DNA of 64,000 bases from NCBI RefSeq assembly GCF_011386835.1, contig NC_088792.1, positions 224,715,894 to 224,779,893 on the forward strand, in the 5' to 3' direction. Shown here piece by piece: positions 44,132 through 55,859 of this stretch (position 1 is the stretch's first letter; each line of letters begins with the position of its first letter). The notes beneath the pieces were generated by a model, which was not told the DNA's origin, did no database searches, and saw only the letters and a list, made by a program, of their open reading frames with translations. Source of the stretch: Chrysemys picta bellii (Eukaryota > Chordata > Testudines > Emydidae). The translations under genes and the position numbers were made by a program.

Positions 44132-44225
44132 TTATATATACACACAATTTAAGGGTGCATAGCTCACAGTTCTGATTGGCTGATGAACTGTCCTCTTTCA
44201 AATCCTCTTAGTTCATGCATTTTAT

Positions 44226-44262
44226 TCAGAGGCTTGGATAGCTCTATACTTGGGCCCTTGCT
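44226..44262. repeat. Segment shared with 60484-60512 (inverted)
   Basis: 'cagaggcttggatagctcta' occurs here and, inverted, near 60487-60512. The two flanks differ, so both are probably pieces of one dispersed repeat family. Confidence 0.6.
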
Positions 44263-44639
44263 GGGGGGCCCGAAAACATTTTTTCACCGGGGCCCGAACC
44301 CGCTCTTGGCGGTCCTGGATGCAGCTGTGCTGATGTAGTGCGGTATTGAAGACAAGCCCTGAATAATAGTATAACAGTTGCACAATCATCCGATTCACAA
44401 GATCCAGCTGTTCACTAATTGTAATGAAACAGCTGCTGATATATTTTAAAGCTCTACTCCCCACCATTTTTATATAAAACAATTGTATTTAAAACTAACT
44501 CAAAATAGCAGCACTATTCTATTCGTGATTATACAGATTCTTTGACTTCATTCATCACCATTGCTGTTTATTTTATATATAAAAACTAAAACCCTCCCCC
44601 CCATCTATCCAAGATACAAAGCATTTATGTTAGAGAAAG

Positions 44640-45415
44640 CAAGGTCGAATGAATGTGCCTTGCACTTGGACTGGAAGGCGGTGAGGTTTGAAGTCAGGTC
44701 ATTGTCCACTAGAATAGGATATTGATGATTAAAAAGTGTTCCTCACACATGCTGCTATGTGGGAGCTTAGCATCAGTGGGGAATCCAAGAGCACTTCTAA
44801 ACCACAGACTGAAATGACCAAGTGTGGGTGTGTATTGTTCACCAAAAGGAGACTGCACTTTGGCTGCAAACTATTCAAAATACTTTCCTTTGCCTAGCAG
44901 CAGCATCTTTGTATTGCTCAGGTTCAGTTTTAGCCTCAACCATGATCTGATCTGATCCAAGCACTGAGCCATCTTGATGCTAATAGTGTGGTCATATATG
45001 GTGAAGGACAGATATAGCTGAATATCATCTACACGTTGCTGGCATCTGAGGCTATGTTGTCAGACCTCTTTACCTAGTGGCTGCATGTAGATGTTACAAA
45101 GAACCAGAAAGAGAATTGATCCTTGTGGGACTCCACAAGTCAGGGGTCTAGTGATGGATGTGCCGTTTCCCATCACTATTCATTGGGTGCATTCCTCCAG
45201 GAAGGACTCAAATCATTTTAGTGCTTTATCCTGGACAGCTGCCACCTATCTCATGGCCAACCGTGTTGGGTGCTACAGAGAGCTGCAGGACAATGAGAAT
45301 GGATGTCTGCCCTTCACTGACAGGAAGAGATCATCCATCAGTGCCAATACAATAGTTTCAGCTCCATGTCCTGGCTTGCATCCAGACTGTGCCAGGTCTA
45401 GAATGTTGGCTTCAA
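44640..45415 (-). pseudogene. L2-like LINE reverse-transcriptase relic
   Basis: On the minus strand, broken frames give 'TCGVPQGSILFLVLCNIYMQ' (RT motif B, GVPQGS.L), then 'DDIQLYLSFTIYDHTISIKM' (motif C, here with YA before DD lost) and 'CLDQIRSWLRLKLNLSNTKM'. The D.QLY.S and W...LKLN..KT.. order is typical of the L2 clade and distinguishes it from the CR1 copies nearby. Stops are frequent. The CR1 3' end at 45416 abuts it. Confidence 0.75.
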
Positions 45416-45751
45416 TTCATAGAATATCAGGGTTGGAAGGGACCTCAGGAGGTCATCTAGTCCAACCCTCTGCTCAAAGCAGGACCAAATCCCAACTAAA
45501 TCATCCCAGCCATGGCTTTGTCGAGCCTGACCTTAAAAACCTCTAAGGAAGGACATTCTGCCACCTCCCTAGGTAACCCATTCCAGTGCTTCACCGCCCT
45601 CCTAATGAAAAAGGTTTTCCTAATATCCAACCGAAACCTCCCCCACTGCAACTTGAGACCATTACTCCTTGTTGTGTCATCTGAGAACAGTCTAAATCCA
45701 TCTTCTTTGGAACCCCCTTTCAGGTAGTTGAAAGCAGCTATCAAATCCCCC

Positions 45752-46450
45752 TGTAAGGGTGTGGACTCACCCCTGCAACACCTCCTGTTGGTCGTCCTTG
45801 GGAATTAGTTCATTTTCCAGCCAGGAGTGCCCTCTGCAGGCCGGTGATCCGCCTTACTGCTGGCCCCCGTGTCCCCCCTCCCAGGACCCGGTGCCCCTTT
45901 CTCTGTGGTGCTGCCCCCTTGGCAGTAACCCCTCAATCTCAGGGTCTTCCCACCCAGGGGATCCCCCACCCACTATCCCCACTTTGCCTCAGTCTTGGCT
46001 GCTACCAGTCCTCATCTAGCCCACATTCACTGGGGCAGACTGCAGTGTATAAGCCACTCATCACAGGCAAAGGGGTTTGGACTTGCTGCCTTTGGCTACC
46101 CGTAGGTTGCCCCCTGCAACCCAGTACCTAATAGGCCTTACCAGGCCTGCAGCCTGGGGCTTTCTTAGGCCGGAGCTCCCCGGCTCCCTTGGCCTTTCCC
46201 CAGCCCTGCTCCACTCCAGAAACCTGGTTAAGCACCCTACAGCCAGGCCCTTCTCTCTCTGAACGCAGAGAGAGACTGTCTGCTTGAGCTCCTGACTCAA
46301 GCCTTTATAGGGCCAGCTGGGCCCTGATTGGGTCATGGCCCCAGCTGAGCCTACTTCCTCCCAGTCAGCCCAGGCATCTTGCCCTTCCACAGCCCTCCTC
46401 CAGGGCTGTTTTAAACCCCTCAGGGCAGGAGCGGGTAACCACCTGCTACA
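45752..46450 (-). mobile_element. Solo LTR (699 bp) inside CR1
   Basis: It starts TGTAAGGG and ends GCTACA, with TGTA/TACA inverted ends, and is flanked by CCCCC on both sides (45747-45751 and 46451-46455). CR1 sequence resumes exactly across the junction. On the minus strand a CCAAT motif (GACCCAATCAGG) precedes a TATA box (CCCTATAAAGG, near 46303-46313), which orients the LTR on the minus strand. There is no internal viral sequence. Confidence 0.88.
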
Positions 46451-46475
46451 CCCCCTCATTCTTCTCTTCTGCAGA

Positions 46476-47550
46476 CTAAACCAGTTCCCTCAGCCTCTCC
46501 TCATAAGTCATGTGCCCCAGCCCCCTAATCATTTTTGTTGCCCTCTGCTGGACTCTTTCCAATTTTTCCACATCCTTCTTGTAGTGTGGGGCCCAAAACT
46601 GGACACAGTACTCCAGATGAGGCCTCACCAATGTCGAATAGAGGGGAATGATCACGTCCCTCGATCTCCTGGCAATGCCCATACTTATACAGCCCAAAAT
46701 GCCATTAGCCTTCTTGGCAACAAGGGCACACTGTTGACTCATATCCAGTTTCTCGTCCACTGTAACCCCTAGGTCCTTTTCTGCAGAACTGCTGCCTACC
46801 CACTAGATCCCTAGTCTGTAACAGTGAATGGGATTCTTCCATCCTAAGTGCAGGACTCTGCACTTGTCCTTGTTGAACATTATCAGATTTCTTTTGGCCA
46901 AATCCTCTAATTTGTCTAGGTCCCTCTGTATCCTATTGCTACCCTCCAGTGGATTCCTTGAGTACCTGCTCCATGATTTTGCCGAGGACTGAAGTGAGGC
47001 TGACTGGTCTGTAGTTCCTCGAGTTCTCTTTTTCCCCTTTTTAAAATATGGGCACTATATTTGCCTTTTTCCAGTCGTCTGGGACCTCCCCCAGTCCCCA
47101 CAAATTTTCAAATGGCCAATGGCTCTGCAATCACATCAGCCAACTCCCTCAGCACCCTTGGATGCATTAGATCTGGACCCATGGACTTGTGCATGTCCAG
47201 CTTTTCTAAATAGTCCTTAACCTGTTCTTTCATCACTGAGGGTTGCTCACCTCCTCCCCATACAGTGTTGCCCAGTGCAGCAGTCTGGGAGCTAACCTTG
47301 TCTGTGAAGACCAAGGCATAAAAAGCATTGAGTACTTCAGCTTTTTCCACATCATCCATCACTATGTTGCCTCCCCCATACAATAAGGGTCCCACACTTT
47401 CCTGATCTTCTTCTTGTTGCTAACATACCTGTAGAAACCCTTCTCGTTACCCTTCACATCCCTTGCTAGCTGCAACTCCAATTGTGCCTTGGCCTTCCTG
47501 ATTACATCCCTGCATGCTCTAGCAATATTTTTATACTCCTCCTGAGTCAT
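46476..47550 (-). pseudogene. CR1 ORF2 reverse-transcriptase region, catalytic core deleted
   Basis: From high to low coordinate: 'YKNIARACRDVIRKAKAQLE' (linker), 'KGFYRYVSNKKKIRKVWDP', 'VLNAFYALVFTDKV', 'LDMHKSMGPDLMHPRVLREL' (start of RT), 'GKIMEQVLKES' near 46960, then directly the region after the core ('KRNLIMFNKDKCRVLHLG'), '[19 protein letters not shown]' and '[20 protein letters not shown]'. The fingers-palm part with FADD is missing at about 46953. Frameshifts separate the pieces. Non-functional. Confidence 0.88.
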
Positions 47551-47644
47551 CGGTCCAAATTTCCACTTCTTGTAAGCTTCCTTTTTGAGTTTAAGCTCAC
47601 CGAAGATTTCACTGTTAAGCCAAGCTGGTCGCCCGCCATATTTG

Positions 47645-48084
47645 CTATTCTTTCTGCACTTTGGGATGCACCCTCAGTAAGGATTCTTTAAAATACAGCC
47701 AGCTCTCCTGGACTCCTTTCCCCCTCATGTTACTCTCCCAGGGGATCCTGCCCATCAGTTCCCTGAGGGAGTCAAAGTCTGCTTTTCTGAAGTCCAGGGT
47801 CCGTATTCTGCTGCTCTCCTTTCTTCCTTGTGTCAGGATCCTGAACTTGACCATCTCATGGTCACTGCCTCCCAGGTTCCCATCCACTTTTGCTTCCCCT
47901 ACTAATTCTTCCCGGTTTGTGAGCAGCAGGTCTAGAAGAGCTCTGCCCCTAGTTGGTTCCTCCAGCACTTGCACCAGGAAATTGTCCCCTACACTTTCCA
48001 AAAACTTCCTGGATTGTCTGTGCACCACTGTCTTGCTCTCCCAGCAGATATCAGGATGATTAAAGTCTCCCATGAGAACCAGGG
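47645..48084 (-). pseudogene. CR1 ORF2 endonuclease, C-terminal half
   Basis: An open 142-codon frame reads 'MGDFNHPDICWES' (GDFN catalytic motif), 'LLDLLLTNREELV' and 'GSDHEMVKFRIL' (the SDH motif with the catalytic histidine). It is the C-terminal half of an apurinic-type endonuclease, cut from its N-terminal half by the LTR-like insertion at 48085-49346. Confidence 0.92.
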
Positions 48085-49346
48085 TGTAGCCTGATTTAGG
48101 GTGTACTGATAATATTAATTTGGATAATATGGGAATTTAATTTATTAATTTAATTGTATTTGATTTTAATAATAATATTAATAATTATTATTATTAATAT
48201 TAATTAGTATGGGTTTAGGCTGGCCAATCTGTTTGATCAGAAGATAAAAGTTCTTGTCCTGAATCAGGCTCCACAGAATTTATAAAGGACCTCGGGGGTA
48301 TGACAGGAAGCTCACACTGAGACAGATATAGTTTTAAAGACTTTTTATTAAAATTAATAATAGCAAGTAAATGGTAAAATACTCAAGAGTTACAAAGTTA
48401 TAATTGCATTACTGCTATTCAAAAGATACATATGATAATATAGTATTACATGCAACAAATCTATGGTTAACATACTCACACCCTTCCTTGATAACCTGGT
48501 GGTAAGAGACACAGGACCAGCCTTGCAGTTCAGGTTTTTCAATTCTTGAGTGAGGGATGCAGTGCTTAGAAAATGCTAAGCGCTATCAAAGCAGACTAGG
48601 GTTTACTTGACTAACTTAAACTTAAATAAAAACCTAATAAACAAACTAAGAATAAAACTTAGAGAAACCAAGCTTAGCCTAGTTCCCTTGAAACTTAAAG
48701 TTTAAGAACTAGTATAGCCTACAAGTAGTAGCAGTCATCGTAGATAGATAGAGTGGAGGAAGTAAATGAGAATAGAGTAAAGGGAGAACAGAGATAGTGA
48801 GAAATGGAGATGGAGTAAAGTGAGAATGGAGGAAATGGAGAAATGGAGATACTCTGTTGAGGTGGGTTACCTCTTTTATAGGGCAAATGCTGGACCTCCT
48901 TCCTCTTATGCCCAAATTTCATTCCTCACCCACAGAAATGTTAGGGTACACTTACCCCATAGGCTAATATGTATGTGCATATTGATGACAGGTATGTACG
49001 CACATCAGTCTCTTATGGTGTACTTGTTAAATCTGTGGGAAAACCCCCCTATGCCATTTTCCATTGTCTATTGGTCTAGATAAAAGGTCATAGACATAGG
49101 CGTGGGTACTCATCTATTTAGGTAACAAGCTATAGGTCAACTTTGCTTTTTTGAGTAAAAGGTCTTAATATAGATATGCTAACTTTGCCTTAGCTTAACA
49201 TACAGGATATGGCCTGTAGGTCTCTTGCATTACAGCCAAACTTTAATATAAATCTACAAACCTATTACAATACATCAAATACTTAAACTATAAGAAAAAA
49301 AATATATATATACACACAAGCAAGCAGGTTAGTCCTATAGGCTACA
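48085..49346. mobile_element. LTR-like insertion (1,262 bp) in the CR1 endonuclease
   Basis: It begins TGTAGCCT and ends AGGCTACA, a perfect 8-bp inverted end with TG...CA. The CR1 flanks AGGG (48081-48084) and ATGG (49347-49350) fit a 4-bp duplication with one change, and the endonuclease frame resumes across it. TATA-like motifs exist on both strands (48285-48293 plus, 48875-48885 minus) as do AATAAA motifs, so orientation is unresolved. There is no coding capacity. An AT-rich stretch lies at 48110-48210. Solo LTR of an unidentified retroelement is the best fit. Confidence 0.7.
48150..48210. repeat. AT-rich (AATAATATT)n low-complexity stretch
   Basis: About 60 bp composed almost only of AAT/ATT words, close to the left end of the LTR-like insertion. 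Confidence 0.8.
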
Positions 49347-49846
49347 ATGGCCTGCGATCTAGTAACTTCTGCTAGTTGCCAGAAGAAAGCCTCGTCCACC
49401 TCATCCCCCTGGTCTGGTGGTCTATAGCAGACTCCCACCAGGACATCACCCTTGTTGCTCACACTTCTAAACTTAATCCAGAGACTCTCAGGTTTTTCTG
49501 CAGTTTCATACCAGAGCTCTGAGCAGTCATACTGTTCTCCTACATACAATGCAACTCCCCCACCTTTTCTGCCCTGCCTGTTCTTCCTGAACAGTTTATA
49601 TCCATCCATGACAGTACTCCAGTCATGTGAGTTATCCCTCCAAGCCTCTGTTATTCCAATCACATCATAGTTCCTTGACTGTGCCAGGACTTCCAGTTCT
49701 CCCTGCTTGTTTCCCAGGCTTCTTGCATTTGTATAGAGGCACTTAAGATAACTTGCTGATTGTCCCGCTTTCTTTTTGTCTGAGACAGGAGTCCTCCCCC
49801 TTGCACTCTCCTGCTCGTGCTTCCTCCTGGTATCCCATTTCCCCAC
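49347..49846 (-). pseudogene. CR1 ORF2 endonuclease, N-terminal half
   Basis: The open frame (187 codons counting insertion sequence) reads 'LKCLYTNARSLGNKQGELEV' (catalytic N in TNARSL), 'YDVIGITEAWRD' (catalytic E in ITE), 'GGGVALYVGEQYDCSEL' and 'VLVGVCYRPPDQGDEVDEAF', ending at 'TRSQAIV' where the insertion begins. The preceding stretch up to about 49915 matches the ORF1-ORF2 spacer. The CR1 copy is truncated there. Confidence 0.92.
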
Positions 49847-49915
49847 TTACCTCAGGGCTTTGGTCTCCTTCCCCCAGTGAACCTAGTTTAAAGCCCTCCT
49901 CACTAGGTTAGCCAA

Positions 49916-51083
49916 AGATCTTGTTGTTGGCCATTGGTTAGCTTTCCGATGAGCTTTTCGATGAGCTTGCTCAGGAATGGAAGGTTTGATGCTGGGTGGG
50001 AATTGGCTAAACCTGTAAAAGTATCCTATGTGGTTTTCTTCAGCTTTGGTCAGACTATTGCATGTTTGAAGAAGGAAACAAAGATTCCTCTCTGAATGAT
50101 GCATTGACTATTTCAGGCAGAAATGGCACCGATATATCTTTCAGAGAAACATAACCAACTGGTCGAGCAATATAAATAGAAAGATCCTGTAGGCCCCATT
50201 TTTAGAGGTGCTGAGCAGGCCCTGGAGATGACTAAACCTAAATATATTTAATTTTACAGTTCACAATAAAAAAGAAAGAGATTTGTAACTTCCTAAGATC
50301 ATTTTTACCTTTCAGGCTTCTGCTGGAGGTAGAAGTGGAGGAGTTTTTGGTACAGAGGTTCTGCAGGCCTAGTTTATGAATCACTTAATTATCCTGCTTC
50401 ACCTCAAAGAACATTGGCCAAGTCTGTAACAGCATAGCAAAGTGAGACTGGCACAAATGTGTCAGCTCCCCATGGCTGCTGTTTATTGTAATGTGCATGT
50501 TCCTCTGCTACTTTCAAAAAGGCTGTGCTTACACAGATTTTTTTTCCTCCTAAAATTTCTTTCAGTTGTTGATGCCACTTGTTAAGCTCCACTAATAGCA
50601 GCAGCAAGAAGGAGTGCTAGTGTGGAGAGGGTTTCTGGCAAGTGCTCTTGTTTTAAACTTAATGCCATCTAATCCTTCTCGGAGGAGATCCCTTGTCTTA
50701 TCTACTGAAGCCATAGTTGCTGAACTGGTGGTAGCAAAATTCTAACAGAGACAAAGCCAAAGAGTAGGGTGACAATTACTCAGCAACTTATTTTCAAGAA
50801 TCCATGACAGTCTGCTTCAAGTGATGTGACACAGCAGAACTCTGGCTCTCCTCTAACCAAGATGGTAGACCAGCTGACACTCACATCAACAAGACAGCTA
50901 ATGTAAAATGTGTCAGCTATGTTAGGGGTGCATTCCCCACCCCCCATTAACTCTTCTGAAAGTTCTGCAGCTGGCCCAGTGTTTAGAAACACAGGAACTG
51001 ATATACCAGTTCAGATTATCCTAGTCCGGTATCCATTTTCTGAAAGTGGCCAGAACCGATGCTTCAGGGGAAGGTGCAAGTAA
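49916..51083. other. Unassigned sequence, no gene seen
   Basis: No recognised gene; 'ttttagaggtgctgagca' near 50199 resembles part of an old palindromic repeat. Confidence 0.5.
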
Positions 51084-51665
51084 GTGACTAAATTTTTTTT
51101 TGTCAAAAGATGCAGTTTTGAAGCCAAAACATTTTGGAGAGATATCAGTTTTGATAAAGTTTGCGACAGGAAGGTTTCTGAGGTCCAGGGTGGACTCTGG
51201 CTACTTTGTATAGAATACTTGAAAAGTCATTGAGCTAGAAAGAGAGACATAATGAATGACTCTATAGCCTGGTGATTAGGGCACCCACATGGGACACCCA
51301 AGTTCGAGGCCCTGCTCCACTAATTATTTATACACAATGAACATCTTCAGCAGAAGAGATTGAGAAAGCCCTGCTCTATGTGTTCTCTTAGCCCAGTGAT
51401 TATGGCAGTCTCCTATAAAGTGGGAAGACCTGAATTCAAATCTCTGCTCCATATCAGGCAGAGAGGGGAGTTGAGCCCAGTTCCCGTATTCCACATGAGT
51501 ACCCTAACCACTGAGCTAAAAGTCACAAGGTCACTTCCTCCTGTTCTGTGAAAGGTGCCTAAGTCCAGAAAAAAAATGTGACCAAAGTTTTATGGCAAAT
51601 TAAGGTCAAATTTGTGAATAGTTTCTGGTTGACTGAAACTGCATTCTTTTGGGGAAATAAATGAT
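51084..51665. repeat. Composite repeat: AAACATTTTG arms flanking tRNA-like units
   Basis: The left arm ('tttttgtcaaaagatgcagt', 'gccaaaacattttgg') and right arm ('gaaactgcattcttttgggg') bracket three tRNA-like segments. Segment 1 is at 51266-51324 ('tagcctggtgattagggcac' with the B-box-like 'agttcgaggccc'). Segment 2 is at 51388-51450 ('agcccagtgattatggcagt'). Segment 3 is inverted at 51475-51525 ('gagtaccctaaccactgagc'). Segments 2 and 3 form a hairpin. It resembles palindromic tRNA-like repeats known in sauropsids. Confidence 0.6.
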
Positions 51666-53940
51666 TCTTCCACAGACATTGCCCATTTCTAGTTACAGCA
51701 CAGTTATCAAAGATACCATGAATTTCCCCCCATCTGTGGCACAGGAAGTAACTTTGGTAACAGTTGACAAATGGTGATTATTAATGGCAGACACTGTACT
51801 TAATTGTTTGTGATTCTTTCAGATTTCACAAACTAAACAGAGTTGATAAGGGTCATCCCGTGAATGGAAAATCTCTGATGAGCACCACCTTGGACGCAAA
51901 TATCCATGATTTTTGGAATGTTCAAAATCCAGGTAAAATTTTTGTAGATTGAGCTCATTTCTAATACGGAAACAATGCCCTGGCATTCAGGAAGGGAAAA
52001 CATTCTCATTTCACAGATTTCTGTTGTCTGGGCTTGGGGCTGAATTTTTCCTTCCAAGAAAACTGTTACCAGCCCTCAGGAATAGGTTGGGTCCTACTTT
52101 TCATCATCTAGGGGCAAAGTATACAAGAGAAGGAGAGCTAAAATCAAATCCTACTTTGTCAGTCACCATTAAGGCTTTCACATCTGGAACAAACTGTGCT
52201 TCAGTTTGCACACACCAGATATGAAATGTTATTGAATCACAGTCATCTACGTTTTCCTTATGAACACAGTAAGAGCTCTGTGGGGATGTTCTTTTTGATA
52301 ATGTCTCTTATGTGAGATGCTATTGATCAGAGGAAATGGAGGAACTACTACGAGACAGAAAGCCTAGACTTATTTTTCTCATTCCAATGTTATAAAAAAA
52401 AAAAACCTTAAGATACAGAGCTAAGAGCAGTTGGATTCTAGAAAGTCACTAAGGTCTAAGTTTTTAAGTGGATACTTTCATACTCAGAGAAATGGCAAAA
52501 ACAGCACACGAGAGACAAAAACATTTGGAAACTAGAAAACGTGCTAAAAGTTAATGGCAAGAACTTTTAAAGTGACCAGTGATTTTTGGTGATTTACTTG
52601 AGACACTTGAAAGGGGCCAGATATACAGAAATTGCTGAGGATCTATACTGTGAAAAACAGGCCCCACACGTCTCCTTTAACTTCCAGGCTACTCTCTACT
52701 CCTGGACTACTATGCTCTCTGCACTGTAGGATTTCAGAGTGAAACTTTCTACAGTTATTGTTAAGGTTCCACTTTGCTCTGGAGCTACAGAACAGGATAG
52801 ATGTGCTGGGGCTTCGAGGCAAAATAACATTTAATAATTTTCAACTGGAAGATCTGCTTTGTCTGGAGCACAGCAGGGGAGGGAGAAAAGAGGCAACAGA
52901 TCAAGGGAAAGTTAGTAGCAGTCTCCCTTGATCCTGCCAGGAGTTTGAGAGTGCGCTACAGAGCTAGTGTTCTCCTCCCTTTCAACCACTCATCAGCACT
53001 CCTTGTTCAGTCTGAAGCATAGAGCTGCAACAGTGCTACATGTGCTAATTAGGGAAGTGCACGGTTTAACACATTCAACTGCTCCTCCACTCGGTTTTGT
53101 GCATCAGGCTGAGCATAGAGCACTGATCATTGGAGTGCCAAGCGACAAATAACATGACAGCTGCTCTTTCCTACTGCCTGTAATACTGGTAAGTGAAGGA
53201 GAAGAGAAATGGTCTGAAAGGGAGTAGGAAAATGATGATACCCAGAGGTATAGGTCCTGCTCCTTATGATCATCTGGATAGAATGTGGTCCGGGGTGTGG
53301 GATCATTTTGTTTCAAGGTACCAGGAAATGTGTCACTTGCAACCATTACCACAAAAATGGTTAAATATCCTCTGTGGCAGCAAAGATCAAAACACAAAAA
53401 CGGCTATGTGGAAACTCTTAAAAATAGCATTGGAGAGCCAGTATGGTGTTGGCAGTAGGGTTGTAGTGCCAGAACAATGGCTGTCCTGAGGAAGTGTATG
53501 CATCTAATGAATAGCCACAGCAGAAGTGGAACTTGGTGGAAGACTGGTTCCAAATATTATGGGCCAAGTCACGACTCAGTCAGGGAACTTTTCTTTTGAA
53601 AAAACAGCCCTGTAACATATGCTGAAGGGCCAAACAAAAATTAACATTTGCTAACATTTGTTCAAAGGAAAAACAGTACGCTAGCACAGGCCATTCCATG
53701 ATGGAGTGAAAGGAGAGGCTAAGATTTTATTTAAAATGTTCTGCTGTTTTCCAGCTAGATCAGAGATTGTCAAAAACCTGGGCAATCTCTAAGAAAACAA
53801 GTGAAATTGTTTCTGCTGGCTCCTTGATCAGTAGGATCTATCAGGAATCCTAGAAAGATACCATCTGCCCTTTCCCAAGTAACCTACATTACTAGTGAAG
53901 AGCAGAATCAGAGTAGTTAAGCTGGGGGGAGAGGTAGATT
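51666..53940. other. About 2.3 kb without a recognised feature
   Basis: Only short frames (up to 98 codons) without domains; an A-run lies at 52395-52407. No splice-bounded frame was recognised. Confidence 0.5.
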
Positions 53941-54726
53941 AGGTTCAACAAGGACAAGTGCAGAGTCCTGCACTTAGGACGGAAGAATCCCATGCACTGC
54001 TACAGGCTGGGGACCGACTGGCTAAGCAGCAGTTCTGCAGAAAAGGACCTGGGGATTACAGTGGACGAGAAGCTGGATATGAGGCAACAGTGTGCCCTTG
54101 TTGCCAAGAAGACTAATGGCATATTGGGCTGCATTAGTAGGAGCATTGCCAGCAGATTGAGAGAAGTGATTATTCCCCTCTATTCAGCACTGGTGAGGAC
54201 ACATCTGGAATATTGTGTCCAGTTTTGGGGCCCCCACTATAAAAAGGATGTGGACAAATTGGAGAGTCCAGCGGGGAGGGCAACGGAAATTATTAGGGGG
54301 CTGGGGTACGTGACTTACGAGTAGAGGCTGAGGGAACTGGGCTTGTTTAGTCTGCAGAAGAGAAGAGTGAGGGGGATTTGATAGCAGCCTTGAACTATCT
54401 GAAGGGGGGTTCCAAAGAGGATGGAGCTCAGCTGTTCTCAGTGGTGGCAGATGACAGAACAAGAAGCAATGGTCTCAAGTTGCAGTGGGGGAGATCTAGG
54501 CTGGATATTAGGAAAAACTATTTCACTAAGAGGGTGGTGAAGCACTGGAATAGTCACCTAGGGAGGTTGTGGAATCTCCATCCTCAGAGATTTTTAAGCC
54601 TCAGCTTGACAAAGCCCTGGCTGGGATGATTTAGTTGAGGTTGGTCCTGCTTTGAGCAGGAGGTTGGACTAGATAACCTCCTGAGGTTTCTTCCAACCCT
54701 AATCTTCTACGATTCTATGATTCTAC
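53941..54726 (+). mobile_element. CR1 LINE 3' fragment (786 bp)
   Basis: It starts at 'ggttcaacaaggacaagtgc' in the RT domain downstream of the catalytic motif. The open frame at 53992-54324 reads '[20 protein letters not shown]', 'LGCISRSIASRLREVIIPLY' and '[20 protein letters not shown]'. A stop (TAG at 54322) and a frameshift follow, then '[20 protein letters not shown]' and the 3' UTR ending 'ctacgattctatgattctac'. It is close to the minus-strand copy at 45.4-49.9 kb and differs from the 18-22 kb copies. Confidence 0.92.
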
Positions 54727-54839
54727 ACAGATAGGGGAAAAAGTTCATACTCAGCTTTGACAAAATGTTTTAGAGCACACAATAATATTCAGGCAAACCA
54801 TAGCTGGTTCATAAAAACAAGCTTAACTCAACGAAGGTT

Positions 54840-55650
54840 GATTTATAAAACATTCATTCATTTCACTCCACAACTCCTTTTCCCATTTACACAGGACTAG
54901 AGGTACCCAAGATTCTTCACCACTCCTTTCAGAGCACAGCACAGGTTCCTAGGTCTTGGAGTTCCAGTCCTTTTCTCTTCAAACTTCTCTTGACAGAATC
55001 TTTCCATTGTATCCTCAGTCTTCCACATCCTTTCTTCCTATCCTCTACCTTTTATGCTTTCTTTACTGGTCATCCTTCTCCCAATCTTATCTCATGTCCA
55101 GCCCACCTCAAAAGGGCGCTCTCCAGATTATCTATCATTGAGAGTCCTGGATTCATCTTGCCCCTAATGCACACTCTGTCTGCTCTCCTCTTGCCTGGCA
55201 TTCTCTTCAGTATATTATTTTCTACTACCTATATCTTCTTTCTTCCATTTTCATAAGACCCACCATTTCCAAACCATAAAGCAGGCAGGGACAAACATAC
55301 ACAGCAAATACTTTTCCTTTTAGTTTGTTACTTAACTGCTGGTCTCATAGTACTGCTGCCACCTTTTTCACTGCTTCCCACACACATTGGGTTCTTTTTT
55401 CAATTCTCCAGATCTCTCTCTAATGGTACTAAGTGTACTTTCCATGTACACAAATCATTTCTTCTGCTTCAACTTCTCTCTGAATCTTCAAACAACAGCT
55501 CCTCTTCCACCTTCCCTACTTGCATAAAGTTTGTGTTGACCATCAAACCATAGTCTTCAAACACCAATGCTATCTTTGATCCCCTGTTTACCAATTCTGC
55601 TCTTCTGTCAGCCAAAAAGGGCTAGATCATCAGCACACATTAGTTTTCTC
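54840..55650 (-). pseudogene. Old LINE reverse-transcriptase relic
   Basis: Minus-strand reading gives 'MCADDLALFG' near 55620-55650 (a YADD-like catalytic motif), 'FREKLKQKK', and further on 'WAGHEIRLGEG' near 55085-55115 (the W.GH..R motif after the RT core). The order fits an RTE or related LINE. It is very decayed and has no long frame. Confidence 0.5.
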
Positions 55651-55859
55651 TGGGTATGTCTACACTGCAATATAAGCCCAGGGTTAGTGGGACTCGAGTC
55701 ACCTGACCCTTGGTTAGACAACCCAGGGTTTCAGCATCTACACTGATTGTTAACCCTAGGTTAAGAATTTTCTAACCCAGGCTCAAAACTTTTCAACCAA
55801 TCAGGAATTTACATTAATGGACAGGCTGGGACACTGTTTATGACAATGTCATATGATGG

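Larger units (their letters stand above)
45416..49915 (-). mobile_element. Long minus-strand CR1 LINE with two LTR-like insertions
   Basis: The 3' end is at about 45416 ('catagaatatcagggttgga'). Reading upstream: C-terminal ORF2 (45496-45744), the insertion at 45752-46450, the RT thumb and C-terminal block (46476-46760), a deletion near 46953 that removes the catalytic core, the start of RT (47108-47550), the second half of the endonuclease (47645-48073), the insertion at 48085-49346, and the N-terminal endonuclease (to 49846). It stops near 49915, just upstream of ORF2. Apart from the insertions and the deletion the order is collinear with CR1. Confidence 0.92.

Noticed and set aside
45091..45546. 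151-codon plus-strand frame
   Set aside because: It is antisense to an L2-like reverse transcriptase relic and runs into the CR1 3' end.
47661..48059. 132-codon plus-strand frame
   Set aside because: Antisense shadow of the CR1 endonuclease frame, which contains the real GDFN and SDH motifs.
51266..51450. Functional tRNA genes
   Set aside because: Only A-box and B-box-like words are present; the acceptor stem and anticodon arm do not fold, and the units are part of a palindromic repeat.
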